Origin: Pseudomonadota bacterium | Lineage (GTDB): Bacteria > Pseudomonadota > Gammaproteobacteria > Burkholderiales > Gallionellaceae | Assembly (NCBI GenBank): GCA_021822115.1 | Contig: JAJZSA010000005.1 | Coordinates: 1-64,000, forward strand | Length of the DNA: 64,000 nt | Direction of reading: 5' to 3' | Part shown: positions 42,938-57,766 of the stretch, in pieces | Layout: each line of letters begins with the position of its first letter | Position numbering within the stretch: the first letter of the stretch is position 1 | Translations under genes and position numbers: made by a program | Notes under the pieces: generated by a model | What the model was told of the DNA's origin: nothing | Databases searched by the model: none | The model's input: the letters and a program-made list of their open reading frames with translations, nothing else

Positions 42938-44977
42938 ATGAAACTGTTCGATAAGCTCGTTCAAAACGGTTCCAGAGGATTGTTGCTGGTAGCTGCGTTG
43001 TGGGCGTTCGGCGTGAACGCCGAAGAAGTGGTGGCCAACAAAATCCAGACGCTCAGTGCCAATCTGGAAGCGGGAAAACTGGTGGTACGCGTAGGTATGC
43101 AGAATCCGCCGGAGCGGCAGCCTGCGGCATTCACCATCAATACGCCGCCACGCATCGCCTTCGACTTCCCGAATACAGAAAACGGACTTGGTACGGCTAT
43201 GCAGACTTTTGAAGAGGGGGATCTGCGAAGTGCCAATATCGTCCAGGCGGGAAATCGAACCCGTTTGGTTATCAATCTGTCGCAGATGCTGAGCTACGAC
43301 ACTCGGGTCGAAGGGAGCGATATCCTCATTACGCTTGAGCCTAAAGCCGTCGGTGGAGGGGCGGCTCCTATCGCGGCCGCACATTTTGCCGATGCTACGG
43401 CAACGACTCAAGCGCACAGTCTGCGCGATATCGATTTCCATCGAGGCAAGAATGGCGAAGGGCGCATTCAGGTCGACCTGTCTGATGCCAATGTCGGTAT
43501 TGACATCAAACAGCAAGGTCGCGTTTTGCTGGTGGACTTCCGTCAGGCTAGTCTGCCGCGCAGCTTGCAGCGGAAATTGGATGTTTCCGATTTTGCGACC
43601 CCGGTGCAGACGGTTGATGCATTCACGCAGGGCGTAGATGCGCGCCTCTCGATCGAACCGAAGGGACTGTGGGAATATTCTGCTTATCAGACCGACAATC
43701 GCTTCATCATTGAAGTCAAGCCGGTTGCCGAGGATCCGAACAAGCTTACCAAAGCGAACGTGCCGGGGTATTCAGGGGAAAAGCTGACCTTGAATTTCCA
43801 GAACATTTCGACGCGTGAGGCGCTGGGGGTGATCGCTGATTTTACCGGCCTCAATATGGTCATCAGCGATACGGTGTCGGGAAGCCTGACACTGCGCCTG
43901 AAGGATGTGCCATGGGATCAGGCTTTCGAAATCATCTTGCAGAGCAAGGGCTTGGATATGCGCAAGAATGGCAATGTGATCCAAGTCGCTCCGCGCGAAG
44001 AGATCGCAGCCAAAGAGAAGATCGAGTTCTCGGCGCGGCAAGAAATCAATGAATTGGAGCCTTTGAAAACAGAGAACTTTCAGCTGGCATATGCGAAGGC
44101 GGCTGATATCGTTAAGCTCATTTCCAATGAAAAGCAGCGCATATTGTCTGCACGGGGCAGCGCAAACTTTGACTTGCGAACCAATATGCTCTTTGTGAAG
44201 GATACGCCGAGCAACTTGGAGGAAGTGCGTAAGTTAATCAAATTGGTAGATGTACCGGTACGCCAAGTATTGATTGAGGCGCGTTTTGTTGAGGCTGCGG
44301 ACAATTTTAATCATACACTGGGTGGTCGTTTGTCATATACCGGCCCGACGGTTTCAACTGGAGGCAATGCTAGAGCGAACTTTACTGGGGGCAGTTTGAA
44401 TCTGCCCGGTGCGACCGCCGGTTTGGGTGGGTTGACCATGTCGTTGTTTAATGCAGCCGCAACAGAAACTTTGACATTGGAATTGAATGCATCTGCGATT
44501 GATGGGAAAACAAAAAATATAGCAAGTCCACGTGTTGTGACAGGTGACAAGACTCCTGCAACTATTGAATCTGGGGTGGAAATTCCGTATCAGCAGGCGA
44601 GTAGCAGTGGGGCAACCAATGTGGCGTTTAAAAAGGCTGTTCTAGGGTTGACTGTGACGCCGCAGATTACGCCTGAAGATAGCGTCACCATGAAAATCAC
44701 TGTCAGCCAAGATACGGTAGGAAGTATTTATGCGGGTGTTCCCAGCATAAATACGAAAAAGGTTGATACACAGGTGCTAGTTGAGAACGGTGGTACTGTA
44801 GTGATCGGTGGTGTATATACGCAGGATGATGCAGATACTACTAATGCAGTTCCTGGGTTGGCAGATATCCCCGTACTGGGATGGTTCTTTAAGACGAACA
44901 ACCAGATAAAGAATAAAAAAGAGCTGCTTGTATTTATTACTCCCAAGATTCTCAAAGAGACACTGGGTTCGAACTGA
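42938..44977 (+). CDS. pilQ: Type IV pilus secretin PilQ
   Basis: A secretin of about 679 residues forming the outer-membrane pilus channel. Signal peptide, two AMIN domains (about 25-110 and 150-260), secretin N-domains (LTLNFQNISTREALGVIADFTGLNMVIS) and the C-terminal secretin barrel ending VFITPKILKE. The ATG at 42938 has GGGAG at a suitable distance; the ATG at 42920, overlapping pilP, would add six residues. A strong terminator follows. Confidence 0.95.
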   Translation: MKLFDKLVQNGSRGLLLVAALWAFGVNAEEVVANKIQTLSANLEAGKLVVRVGMQNPPERQPAAFTINTPPRIAFDFPNTENGLGTAMQTFEEGDLRSANIVQAGNRTRLVINLSQMLSYDTRVEGSDILITLEPKAVGGGAAPIAAAHFADATATTQAHSLRDIDFHRGKNGEGRIQVDLSDANVGIDIKQQGRVLLVDFRQASLPRSLQRKLDVSDFATPVQTVDAFTQGVDARLSIEPKGLWEYSAYQTDNRFIIEVKPVAEDPNKLTKANVPGYSGEKLTLNFQNISTREALGVIADFTGLNMVISDTVSGSLTLRLKDVPWDQAFEIILQSKGLDMRKNGNVIQVAPREEIAAKEKIEFSARQEINELEPLKTENFQLAYAKAADIVKLISNEKQRILSARGSANFDLRTNMLFVKDTPSNLEEVRKLIKLVDVPVRQVLIEARFVEAADNFNHTLGGRLSYTGPTVSTGGNARANFTGGSLNLPGATAGLGGLTMSLFNAAATETLTLELNASAIDGKTKNIASPRVVTGDKTPATIESGVEIPYQQASSSGATNVAFKKAVLGLTVTPQITPEDSVTMKITVSQDTVGSIYAGVPSINTKKVDTQVLVENGGTVVIGGVYTQDDADTTNAVPGLADIPVLGWFFKTNNQIKNKKELLVFITPKILKETLGSN

Positions 44978-44997
44978 GGCGGTTATTTGCAGCAAAA

Positions 44998-45027
44998 GGG
45001 AGCCCGGCTATGCCGGGCTCCCTTTTT
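44998..45027 (+). terminator. Intrinsic terminator of the pil operon
   Basis: An 11-bp perfect stem (44998-45008 with 45012-45022, loop tat) followed by T5, 21 bases after the pilQ stop. aroK begins 30 bases later, so it probably has its own promoter or depends on read-through. Confidence 0.9.
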
Positions 45028-45057
45028 CATAGTGACCGCCTCCGATAAAATTGAAAT

Positions 45058-45630
45058 ATGAATATGCCCCCCAATCCTGACGACAAGCTAGACAAAGTCA
45101 TCCTCATCGGAATGATGGGGGCGGGCAAGACCACGGTCGGCCGATTGCTGGCCAAACACCTGAACAAACAATTCATCGACAGTGATGACGAGATCCAGCG
45201 GCGCACCGGCGTGACCATCGCTCACATCTTCGACCTGGAGGGAGAAGAGGGTTTCCGTCAGCGGGAGAGTCAGGCGCTCGAGGAGATTCTGACGCGCAAA
45301 GACATCGTACTTGCTACCGGCGGTGGTGCCCCGCTCAAGCCGAGCAACCGGGAGCTGTTGCGGCATAACGGGGTGGTCGTCTATCTAAAAAGCAATGTGC
45401 AGGATTTATGGCATCGCACCAAGCATGACCAGAGCCGGCCGCTATTACGGACGGCCGATCCCAAGGCCAAGCTCCAAGCGCTCTACGATGAGCGCGACCC
45501 AATCTATAGCAGTATCGCCGACATCGTCATCCATACCGGGAAGCAGAACGTCCAAGTCCTGCTGGGCAAGTTGCAGGGCTTGCTTGCGGAATACGCACAA
45601 GGCGCACAAAACGATAAGGAAGGGCATTGA
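45058..45630 (+). CDS. aroK: Shikimate kinase AroK
   Basis: A 190-residue kinase of the shikimate pathway. Walker [16 protein letters not shown], shikimate-binding DSDDEI and ATGGGAPL are intact. It lies directly before aroB (TGATG overlap), the usual pairing downstream of pilQ in Proteobacteria. Confidence 0.96.
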   Translation: MNMPPNPDDKLDKVILIGMMGAGKTTVGRLLAKHLNKQFIDSDDEIQRRTGVTIAHIFDLEGEEGFRQRESQALEEILTRKDIVLATGGGAPLKPSNRELLRHNGVVVYLKSNVQDLWHRTKHDQSRPLLRTADPKAKLQALYDERDPIYSSIADIVIHTGKQNVQVLLGKLQGLLAEYAQGAQNDKEGH

Positions 45631-46712
45631 TGCAAACATTGACAGTCGGGCTTGGTGAGCGCAGCTATCCCATCCACATCGGGAGCGGCTTGCTGGATGC
45701 GGCCGATTTGCTCGTACCGCATATACCGAAAAAACGCGCGGTGATCGTCAGCAATACCACCGTTGCGCCGCTATATCTCAGCCGGCTGAGCGAGAATTTG
45801 GCGCGGCAGGAGGTGGTTGCGACCAGTATCATTCTGCCTGACGGAGAGCGTTACAAGTCTGCTGAATCCTTGAACCAGATCTACGATGCGTTGCTCAACG
45901 CGCGCAGTGAACGCAGCACGCCACTCATCGCATTGGGCGGTGGTGTGATCGGCGATATCACCGGCTATGCTGCTGCGACCTATCTACGAGGTGTGCCATT
46001 CATCCAGATTCCCACGACACTGCTGTCGCAGGTGGATTCGTCAGTTGGCGGCAAGACGGGCATCAACCATCCATTAGGCAAGAATATGATCGGTGCTTTC
46101 TATCAACCACGCGTGGTGCTCGCGGACACCGATACCCTGGACACCCTGCCAGATAAGGAGTTGCGCGCCGGTATCGCCGAGGTGATCAAATACGGACTGA
46201 TCCGCGACCTACCTTTCCTCGAATGGCTGGAAAAAAATGTCGAGCGCCTGCTCCAGCGAGACAAGGCAAGTTTGCAATATGCGATTGCACGCAGCTGTCA
46301 GAACAAGGCCGAGGTGGTCGGCCATGATGAGCGGGAAAGTGGCGAACGCGCCCTCCTCAATCTGGGACACACATTCGGTCACGCCATTGAGAATGGCATG
46401 GGCTACGGCGTCTGGCTGCATGGCGAGGCGGTCGCCGCAGGAACGATCATGGCGGCCGATCTGTCGCAACGCTTGGGCTGGCTCTCGTCGGCCGAAGTCG
46501 AGCAGGTGCGCGAGTTATTCATCCGGGCAGGCTTGCCCGTCGTGGCGCCGCAACTTAGTGTCGATAAGTATATGGACCTGATGGGGCTGGACAAGAAAGT
46601 GGCGGATGGCAAGATCCGCTTTGTATTGCTCCAGGCCTTGGGGCGGGCGGTGATCACTGCCGAGGTGCCGCAAGAGAAGCTTGAGCAAACGTTGGAGGCG
46701 TGCGGTGGCTGA
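45630..46712 (+). CDS. aroB: 3-dehydroquinate synthase AroB
   Basis: A 360-residue NAD-dependent, metal-dependent cyclase converting DAHP to 3-dehydroquinate. [52 protein letters not shown] core and [11 protein letters not shown] metal-site histidines are present. The start overlaps the aroK stop by one base; dgt begins inside its 3' end. Confidence 0.96.
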   Translation: MQTLTVGLGERSYPIHIGSGLLDAADLLVPHIPKKRAVIVSNTTVAPLYLSRLSENLARQEVVATSIILPDGERYKSAESLNQIYDALLNARSERSTPLIALGGGVIGDITGYAAATYLRGVPFIQIPTTLLSQVDSSVGGKTGINHPLGKNMIGAFYQPRVVLADTDTLDTLPDKELRAGIAEVIKYGLIRDLPFLEWLEKNVERLLQRDKASLQYAIARSCQNKAEVVGHDERESGERALLNLGHTFGHAIENGMGYGVWLHGEAVAAGTIMAADLSQRLGWLSSAEVEQVRELFIRAGLPVVAPQLSVDKYMDLMGLDKKVADGKIRFVLLQALGRAVITAEVPQEKLEQTLEACGG

Positions 46713-47823
46713 CCACGCCCCGTATGCAGTCGCAGCTAGCGCCCGTGGTCGCCGTATCGCAGAGACCGCGCCGGACAGTCGCAGCGAATTCCAGCGCGAC
46801 CGCGACCGCATTATCCATTCAGCCGCCTTCCGCCGCTTGGAATACAAGACGCAGGTGTTCGTGAATCACGAGGGCGACCTGTTTCGCACCCGGTTGACCC
46901 ACAGTATCGAAGTCGCCCAGATCGGTCGCTCCATCGCGCGCAGGCTTAAACTGAACGAAGACCTGGTGGAGGCGGTCTCCCTGGCACATGATCTGGGACA
47001 TACCCCATTTGGCCATGCCGGGCAGGAGGCATTGAACGAATGCATGAAGGATCATGGCGGATTTGAACATAACCTCCAGTCACTACGCGTAGTCGATGTG
47101 CTGGAAGAACGCTATGCCGCATTCGACGGACTGAACCTTTGCTTCGAGACGCGCGAAGGGATACTCAAGCACTGCTCGCTTGAGCATGCGGCAAAGTTAG
47201 GTGATGTCGGCGAGCGTTTCCTGCATGGTTTGCGTCCCAGCCTGGAGGCGCAGTTGGCCAATCTGGCCGATGAGATCGCCTACAACAACCATGATGTTGA
47301 TGACGGTTTGCGCTCGGGGTTGCTGACGCTCGAGCAGTTGGCATCGGTGACACTTTTCGCGCAGCACCTGCAGCAAGTGCGAGACGCCCATCCGACCCTG
47401 GCCGAACGGCGTCTGGTGCATGAGACCGTGCGGCGCATGATCAATACATTGGTGACCGACCTGATCGCACAGACCGAAGCGAACATCAAGCACTATGCGC
47501 CACAAAGCGTGGACGAGGTTCGAGCAGCACCGGCACTAGTGGCATTTAGCGCTGAGATGCAGGAACGCAACCGCGAACTGAAGTCGTTCCTGCGCACCCA
47601 CCTGTATCGGCATTACCGGGTTATGCGCATGACATCTAAGGCTCGGCGAATCATTTACGATCTGTATAGCGCATTTATACAAGATCCGCGTTTGCTTCCC
47701 CCGCCATTTCAGAATCTAAATGCGAAGCGGCAAGCAAGGCAAGTGGCTGACTATATAGCAGGCATGACTGATCGGTATGCCATCCGCGAGCATCGAAGAA
47801 TTTTCGCGGTTGGCGAAGAGTGA
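46705..47823 (+). CDS. dgt: Deoxyguanosinetriphosphate triphosphohydrolase-like protein
   Basis: A 372-residue HD-domain dNTPase. HD motif residues are visible: [34 protein letters not shown] and later D residues in [19 protein letters not shown] start at 46705 is chosen since GGAGG lies 6-7 bases upstream; it overlaps the aroB stop by 8 bases. Linkage aroK-aroB-dgt is common in Betaproteobacteria. Confidence 0.92.
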   Translation: MADHAPYAVAASARGRRIAETAPDSRSEFQRDRDRIIHSAAFRRLEYKTQVFVNHEGDLFRTRLTHSIEVAQIGRSIARRLKLNEDLVEAVSLAHDLGHTPFGHAGQEALNECMKDHGGFEHNLQSLRVVDVLEERYAAFDGLNLCFETREGILKHCSLEHAAKLGDVGERFLHGLRPSLEAQLANLADEIAYNNHDVDDGLRSGLLTLEQLASVTLFAQHLQQVRDAHPTLAERRLVHETVRRMINTLVTDLIAQTEANIKHYAPQSVDEVRAAPALVAFSAEMQERNRELKSFLRTHLYRHYRVMRMTSKARRIIYDLYSAFIQDPRLLPPPFQNLNAKRQARQVADYIAGMTDRYAIREHRRIFAVGEE

Positions 47824-47840
47824 GAGAATAAAAAAAACAT

Positions 47841-47864
47841 GTGCGGTAGGGCAACCTGCCGCAC
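47841..47864 (-). terminator. Intrinsic terminator of the Ig-repeat lipoprotein gene
   Basis: A 10-bp stem (47841-47850 with 47855-47864, one G-T pair, loop gcaa) followed on the minus strand by a T8 run (A-run at 47831-47838). It lies 15 bases after the minus-strand stop. Convergent with dgt. Confidence 0.8.
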
Positions 47865-47878
47865 AACATAGTTAGGAA

Positions 47879-49990
47879 TTAATTCTTCAGGTTGGCAAGT
47901 ATCACTTTTGTCGATCTGCCACTAGGCGTTGTGACGGTGACAGAAAGAGTGCCGGCTGTTGTGGTATCAGTACAGGTTCCGCCTGACAGGGAGCCATCAC
48001 CTTTGACTGTCACTGAATAGTTGTAAGCGGGGATGGATGCAATCGCCGTACTGGCATTTTCGACCGGGAAAGAGCCGCCAGTTCCGACTACAGTTCCGTT
48101 ACCAGTCGCAGTGAAGTTTACCGTAGTGCCGGCGGGCATCAAATTGCCACGGGCATCAACAATCTTGACTTGTATGGTCTGTGTGCCACCACAACCGTAA
48201 GTGCCGTTGGCCGGATCAAGATTCAGCGTCCCAGCAGAGTAGGTGGTCAAGGTGGCGATATTGGAGGTGACGACCGGGGTTGAGCCGGACAGCACAATCA
48301 CGATTCCACCACGCACATGGATAGTCTTGGTCGTGCTGCAGGTGCCAGCAGAACTGGTTGCGATATTGTCGCACAGTACGCCATTGTAAAAGCCATCAGC
48401 GGCATCATAGGCGCCATTAGAATTGAAATCGATATATGGTTCGGTGTTGTCACGAACAAGATTCTCATTGTAATCAACCCATGCTTCCGGTTTGTCAGTC
48501 GAGATGCCAAGGGCATCCACGAGTTCGGCGCCGAAAGTGCCGCCTGGAGCTTTATCTGCAACGCCGTTACCGTTCGTGTCAATGAAGCTTTCCTCGCCAA
48601 CTGCATAGGCTAGAACGGTAACGCGACCGTCACTGGGGCGGAGTGCCTGGCTGTTGAACGTTACGCTGCAATCGCCGTTCACCGTAGTGCAGCTTCCTAC
48701 AACACGGGCACCTTCGGAGGTGAAATTAACCGCAGTGCCATCGGGCGGCGGGTTGTTGAAGTGATCGGCCAAGCGTGCAGTTATGGTCGTTGTGGTGCCG
48801 TCAAGATCCCAGCCTTCGATATTCAGGGTGCTAGCAGACAGCGAGAACGAGCTTTGAGCGGGAATGCCGGTTGTGATGGTCAGTTGATTGGATTGCGTAC
48901 TGAGAACTCCGGTATTGGTACTGTTAGGCGTTGTGGCGGTGACGCGAACAGGTGTGCTGACAACGCCGGCATTGACATTGGTGAATACCAAGCCATTCGC
49001 GTCCGAAGTGGCTTGTGCCGGGGCGGACGGCGTGAGGGTGATCCCGCCAAGTGTCGTGCTGAGGTTAAATGTAACAATTTTGCCGGCAAGCGGATTACCG
49101 CCGCCATCGAGAACCTTGAATGCAACCTGGGAGCTGGAGGTTCCGCCAGTGCCAGACAAGGAAATAATCTGGGGAGTTGCGGAAATAAACTGAATGGAAC
49201 CGACAGCGGCAGGGGTGACATAAATTGTGACGGTTTGAGAGACAGATGTACCACTCAGGCTGGCAGTAATTACGTCACTTCCGGCGCATCCATTGTCACG
49301 GTATGAGGCGGTCGCGACGCCGTTCACGGTGGTGATGCCGGTACTGAGCACTGCTGTGCCGCTGGCAGCGCAGCTGGAAGTGAAGTTAACGATTTGCGGT
49401 GAAGTGATCGGAGTGCCGTTGCTGGAAACTGTAACCGAAACGCTCGTAGTGCCAAACGCGGAAAGCGGTGCGGCAGAAGTAGAGCCGGCGCCGAGCGTGA
49501 TGGTCGACATGGAATAGGTAGCGGCACCGATGGTGAAACCGGTGCTGCCGGTGACAGTGGCTCCGCTAACTGATGCGGTTGCCGTCAAAGTGGCAGCGCC
49601 AGCAGCAGAAATCGTTGCGGGGGCGATGGAAATGCTGGCGATACCACTCGAATCGGTCAAGGCGGTGCCAGTGGAGGGAGTAAGCGTCGCCAGGGTTGCA
49701 TCAGTGGAGAAAGTGACGACCGTATTCGGTATCGCAATGCCATTGGTATCAGTCAGCACAGCCCTTGCGAAGGCCGGGCTGCTGCTCGAAATGGAGGTGA
49801 CCGTTGAGCCCGCGGCGTTGACCAAAGACAACGCCATGCTGGTTTGGCCGGTGGTGGTGCTTCCGCCGCCAGTGGAAGTTGTCGGTGTAGTCCCCGCAAC
49901 TTCCTTTCCTCCGCAGCCAGCCAACAAAACAGGCAAAGTAATCAAGAGGGCAAGCAGGGAGCGTCGCAGATTGGTAAAGACGGTTTTCAC
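47879..49990 (-). CDS. Large lipoprotein with bacterial Ig-like (Big_1-type) repeats
   Basis: A 703-residue surface lipoprotein. The signal MKTVFTNLRRSLLALLITLPVLLAGC ends in lipobox LAGC (Cys26) followed by a Thr/Gly/Ser linker. The rest is about five Ig-like beta repeats rich in T, S, V and A, with the Big_1 pattern (A.LTD..G.A.PN..VTF, then T...G.A..S). Two Asp/Asn-rich loops, DTNGNGVAD and DFNSNGAYDAADG, look like calcium-binding (dockerin-like) motifs. A GTG start is preceded by GGAGGG. Likely adhesion or cell-surface role; no ligand can be named. Confidence 0.82.
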   Translation of the reverse strand: MKTVFTNLRRSLLALLITLPVLLAGCGGKEVAGTTPTTSTGGGSTTTGQTSMALSLVNAAGSTVTSISSSSPAFARAVLTDTNGIAIPNTVVTFSTDATLATLTPSTGTALTDSSGIASISIAPATISAAGAATLTATASVSGATVTGSTGFTIGAATYSMSTITLGAGSTSAAPLSAFGTTSVSVTVSSNGTPITSPQIVNFTSSCAASGTAVLSTGITTVNGVATASYRDNGCAGSDVITASLSGTSVSQTVTIYVTPAAVGSIQFISATPQIISLSGTGGTSSSQVAFKVLDGGGNPLAGKIVTFNLSTTLGGITLTPSAPAQATSDANGLVFTNVNAGVVSTPVRVTATTPNSTNTGVLSTQSNQLTITTGIPAQSSFSLSASTLNIEGWDLDGTTTTITARLADHFNNPPPDGTAVNFTSEGARVVGSCTTVNGDCSVTFNSQALRPSDGRVTVLAYAVGEESFIDTNGNGVADKAPGGTFGAELVDALGISTDKPEAWVDYNENLVRDNTEPYIDFNSNGAYDAADGFYNGVLCDNIATSSAGTCSTTKTIHVRGGIVIVLSGSTPVVTSNIATLTTYSAGTLNLDPANGTYGCGGTQTIQVKIVDARGNLMPAGTTVNFTATGNGTVVGTGGSFPVENASTAIASIPAYNYSVTVKGDGSLSGGTCTDTTTAGTLSVTVTTPSGRSTKVILANLKN

Positions 49991-50181
49991 AGAAACCCTC
50001 CTAAGTTCAAATTGGCAGAATGCAGAATGTGGAAAAAACGTGAACAGGATTCTATAACCCCTAGTTTTAATAGTGCAACTTAAATCTCGGCCTATATATT
50101 TATATTGTAGGGTGCGCAGTCATTCGATATTGCTCAGCAAAGCTGGAACAGGTAACATCCCCGCCCTTTTGAAAAATCCGT

Positions 50182-50199
50182 GGGCGGCGTGTGCCGCCC
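50182..50199 (+). promoter_or_regulatory. Hairpin with short T-run in the gltB leader
   Basis: A 7-bp GC-only stem (50182-50188 with 50193-50199, loop gtgt) followed by TTTAT, 31 bases before the chosen gltB start. It could be a weak terminator or attenuator. The rest of the 239-base divergent gap (49991-50229) is A+T-rich around 50060-50110 and presumably holds both promoters. Confidence 0.4.
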
Positions 50200-50229
50200 T
50201 TTATGTCGGAAGACCGAGGTGAGGAACAA

Positions 50230-54887
<4,658 letters not shown>

Positions 54888-54888
<1 letters not shown>

Positions 54889-56354
54889 TGGGCAAGCCAA
54901 CCGGATTCATGGAATTCACCCGCGTCAGCGAAAGCTACGCGCCGGTCGAGCAGCGCGTAAAGCACTATCAGGAGTTCGTCGCACACTTGAGCGATGAAGA
55001 AGCCAAGCAGCAGGGCGCGCGCTGCATGGATTGCGGCATCCCGTTCTGCAACAACGGTTGCCCGGTCAACAACATCATCCCCGACTGGAACGACCTGGTG
55101 TATCGCGGCAACTGGCAGCGTGCCAGCGAGGTGCTGCATTCCACCAACAACTTCCCCGAAGTGACCGGTCGCATCTGCCCTGCCCCGTGCGAGGCAGCCT
55201 GTACGCTGAACTTCAACAACGACGCGGTCGGCATCAAGTCCATCGAGCACGCCATCATCGACAAGGCGGGCGAGAACGGCTGGGTGGTGCCGCAACCGGC
55301 CAAGAAGAAGACCGGCAAGAAGGTCGCCGTGGTCGGCTCCGGCCCTGCTGGCCTGGCTGCTGCGCAGCAACTGGCCCGCGCAGGCCACAGCGTCACTGTG
55401 TTCGAGAAGAACAGTCGCATCGGCGGTCTGATGCGTTACGGCATCCCTGACTTCAAGCTCGACAAGCGTCTGATCGACTGGCGCATGGCGCAGCTCGCCG
55501 CCGAAGGCGTGAAGTTCCAGGTGAATACCTATGTCGGTAAGGAACTGCCCGGCAAAGGCATCGTCAATGACGCGAAGAAGGTGGTCAGCTCCAAGGAACT
55601 GCAAAAGGAATTCGATGCCGTGATCCTGGCCGGTGGCTCTGAGCAGCCGCGCGACCTGCCGGTGCCGGGTCGCGAACTCAAGGGCGTGCATTACGCACTG
55701 GAGTTCCTCATCCCGCAGAACAAGGAAGTCGCGGGCGACGGCAAGAACCCGATCAACGTGGCAGGCAAGCATGTCGTGGTCATCGGCGGTGGCGACACCG
55801 GCTCTGATTGCGTCGGCACCTCCAACCGCCACGGTGCCGCCTCCATCACGCAGATCGAAGTGATGCCGCGCGCACCGGAGCAGGAAGACAAGCTGAAGAC
55901 CTGGCCCTATTGGCCGCTCAAGCTGCGCAGCTCCAGCTCGCACGAAGAAGGTTGCGCACGCGATTGGGCGATCAACACCAAGGAATTCGTCAGCGACGGC
56001 AACGGCAATGTGAAGGCGCTGAAGTGCGTGCGCGTCGAGTTCAAGGACGGCAAGATGGTCGAAGTGGCGGGCAGCGAGTTCGAGCTGAAGGCCGACTTCG
56101 TGTTCCTGGCCATGGGTTTCACCAACCCGTTGTCCCAGGTGCTGGACGCGTTCGGCGTGGAGAAGGATGCGCGCGGTAACGCCAAGGCCGACACCGAAGG
56201 CAACAAGGCCTATCACACCAGCGTCAAGAAGGTGTTCGCGGCGGGTGACATGCGCCGTGGCCAGTCGCTGGTGGTGTGGGCCATCCGCGAAGGCCGCCAG
56301 GCCGCACGTGCGGTGGACGAGTTCCTGATGGGCTCGTCGTTGTTGCCGCGATAA
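54888..56354 (+). CDS. gltD: Glutamate synthase small subunit GltD
   Basis: A 488-residue FAD/NADPH electron-input subunit. N-terminal Fe-S cysteines ([28 protein letters not shown]), FAD motif [22 protein letters not shown] and NADPH motif [21 protein letters not shown]. The start overlaps the gltB stop (TAATG), so subunits are made in balance. Unlike the por-linked paralogue at 18014 it has no C-terminal ferredoxin. Confidence 0.97.
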
Positions 56355-56364
56355 TAAAAACGAT

Positions 56365-56387
56365 CCGCCACCTTATCGGTGGCGGAA
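56365..56387 (+). terminator. Hairpin between gltD and hemE
   Basis: A 9-bp stem (56365-56373 with 56379-56387) 10 bases after gltD. The downstream sequence is only weakly T-rich (attcatt), so it may be a partial terminator for gltBD. Confidence 0.5.
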
Positions 56388-56405
56388 TTCATTCAGGGAT
56401 CCAGC

Positions 56406-57470
56406 ATGAACTTCAAAGTAAAGAACGACACCTTCTTGCGCGCATTGCTGCGCCAACCGACTGAATACACACCGCTGTGGATGATGCGCCAGGCTGGCCG
56501 TTATCTGCCGGAATATCGCGCGACACGCCGCAAGGCCGGCAGTTTCATGGGGCTGTGCAAGAGTCCGGACCTGGCCACCGAAGTCACGCTGCAACCGCTG
56601 GATCGTTTCCCGCTGGATGCGGCCATCCTGTTCTCCGACATCCTGACCGTGCCGGATGCCATGGGTCTGGGTCTGTATTTCGCCGAGGGGGAAGGCCCCA
56701 AGTTCGAACGCCCGCTGGAGACCGAGGCCGACATCATGGCACTCAAGGTGCCGGATATCGGCAGCGAACTGAAGTATGTGACTGACGCCGTATCGCAGAT
56801 CCGCAAGGCATTGGATGGTCGCGTGCCGTTGATCGGTTTCTCCGGCAGCCCGTGGACGTTGTCCTGCTACATGGTCGAAGGGGGCAGCAGCGATGACTAC
56901 GCCAAGGTCAAGACCATGATGTACAAGGAACCCAAGCTGATGCATCACATCCTGTCGGTGACGGCAGATGCGGTGACGGCCTACCTGAACGCGCAGATCG
57001 AAGCCGGCGCACAAGCCGTGATGATCTTCGACTCCTGGGGCGGTGCGCTGTCGCACGCGGCCTACCACGAATTCTCGCTGGCTTATATCCAGCGCATCGT
57101 GCAAGGGCTGACCAAGGAGAAGGACGGCGTGCGCATTCCGTCCATCGTGTTCACCAAGGGCGGCGGCCTGTGGATCGAGAGCATCGCCGATGTCGGCTGC
57201 GATGCCGTCGGTCTGGACTGGACCATGGACATCGGTGTGGCACGCCAGAAGGTCGGCCACAAGGTCGCGCTGCAAGGCAACATCGATCCGGCCGTGTTGT
57301 TTGCCACCCCGGAAGTGATCCGCAACGAGGTAGAGCGCGTGCTGTCCAGCTATGGCTTCGGCAGCGGCCATGTGTTCAACCTGGGGCATGGCATTTCGCA
57401 ACATACCGACCCTGACAATGCTGCAGCCTTGGTGCAGGCGGTGCACGAACTCAGCCGCAAATATCACTGA
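56406..57470 (+). CDS. hemE: Uroporphyrinogen decarboxylase HemE
   Basis: A 354-residue enzyme converting uroporphyrinogen III to coproporphyrinogen III. It has the signature [16 protein letters not shown] near the N-terminus, the [14 protein letters not shown] catalytic region and GFSGSPWTL. The start [14 protein letters not shown] at 56406 is chosen over an upstream in-frame codon because it matches the family N-terminus. Confidence 0.97.
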   Translation: MNFKVKNDTFLRALLRQPTEYTPLWMMRQAGRYLPEYRATRRKAGSFMGLCKSPDLATEVTLQPLDRFPLDAAILFSDILTVPDAMGLGLYFAEGEGPKFERPLETEADIMALKVPDIGSELKYVTDAVSQIRKALDGRVPLIGFSGSPWTLSCYMVEGGSSDDYAKVKTMMYKEPKLMHHILSVTADAVTAYLNAQIEAGAQAVMIFDSWGGALSHAAYHEFSLAYIQRIVQGLTKEKDGVRIPSIVFTKGGGLWIESIADVGCDAVGLDWTMDIGVARQKVGHKVALQGNIDPAVLFATPEVIRNEVERVLSSYGFGSGHVFNLGHGISQHTDPDNAAALVQAVHELSRKYH

Positions 57471-57516
57471 AAAAAGACTTGACAAGCGCCGTCTTATGAA
57501 CAGGCGCAGTCATTCG

Positions 57517-57557
57517 GCCAAGGCCATGGGGCGACAATCCCATGGCCTTGGCTTTTT
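57517..57557 (+). terminator. Intrinsic terminator of hemE
   Basis: A 14-bp perfect stem (57517-57530 with 57539-57552, 8-base loop) followed by T5, 46 bases after the hemE stop. One of the strongest terminators in the window. Confidence 0.92.
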
Positions 57558-57660
57558 GTTGGTAACCAATTGATTTAAAAGGCCTTGGCGGGCTGATGCG
57601 AAAATGGGCGTGCTAAAAAAACTGTATATCCTGTTTGCATTTAGCGCATTTCAAAGGTGT

Positions 57661-57695
57661 TTTTCCACACAGTTATCCACAGGAAATGTGGACAA
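57661..57695. promoter_or_regulatory. Cluster of three DnaA-box-like sequences upstream of priA
   Basis: A perfect DnaA box TTATCCACA (57673-57681) is flanked by TTTTCCACA (57661-57669) and, on the other strand, TTGTCCACA (57695-57687), each one base from consensus. All fall within 35 bases in an A+T-rich part of the 296-base gap between hemE and priA. DnaA may regulate priA, or this may be an accessory DnaA-binding locus. Confidence 0.6.
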
Positions 57696-57766
57696 AGTAA
57701 AAACTCCAAGCTGCTCAATAGGATTGGCTAAACTCCATACAAAATACCGCAGAAGATTTGCCTAAC

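Noticed and set aside
57661..57695. Chromosomal origin (oriC)
   Set aside because: Only three boxes, no clear A+T-rich unwinding repeats, and no dnaA, dnaN or rpmH nearby; treated as an accessory DnaA cluster instead.
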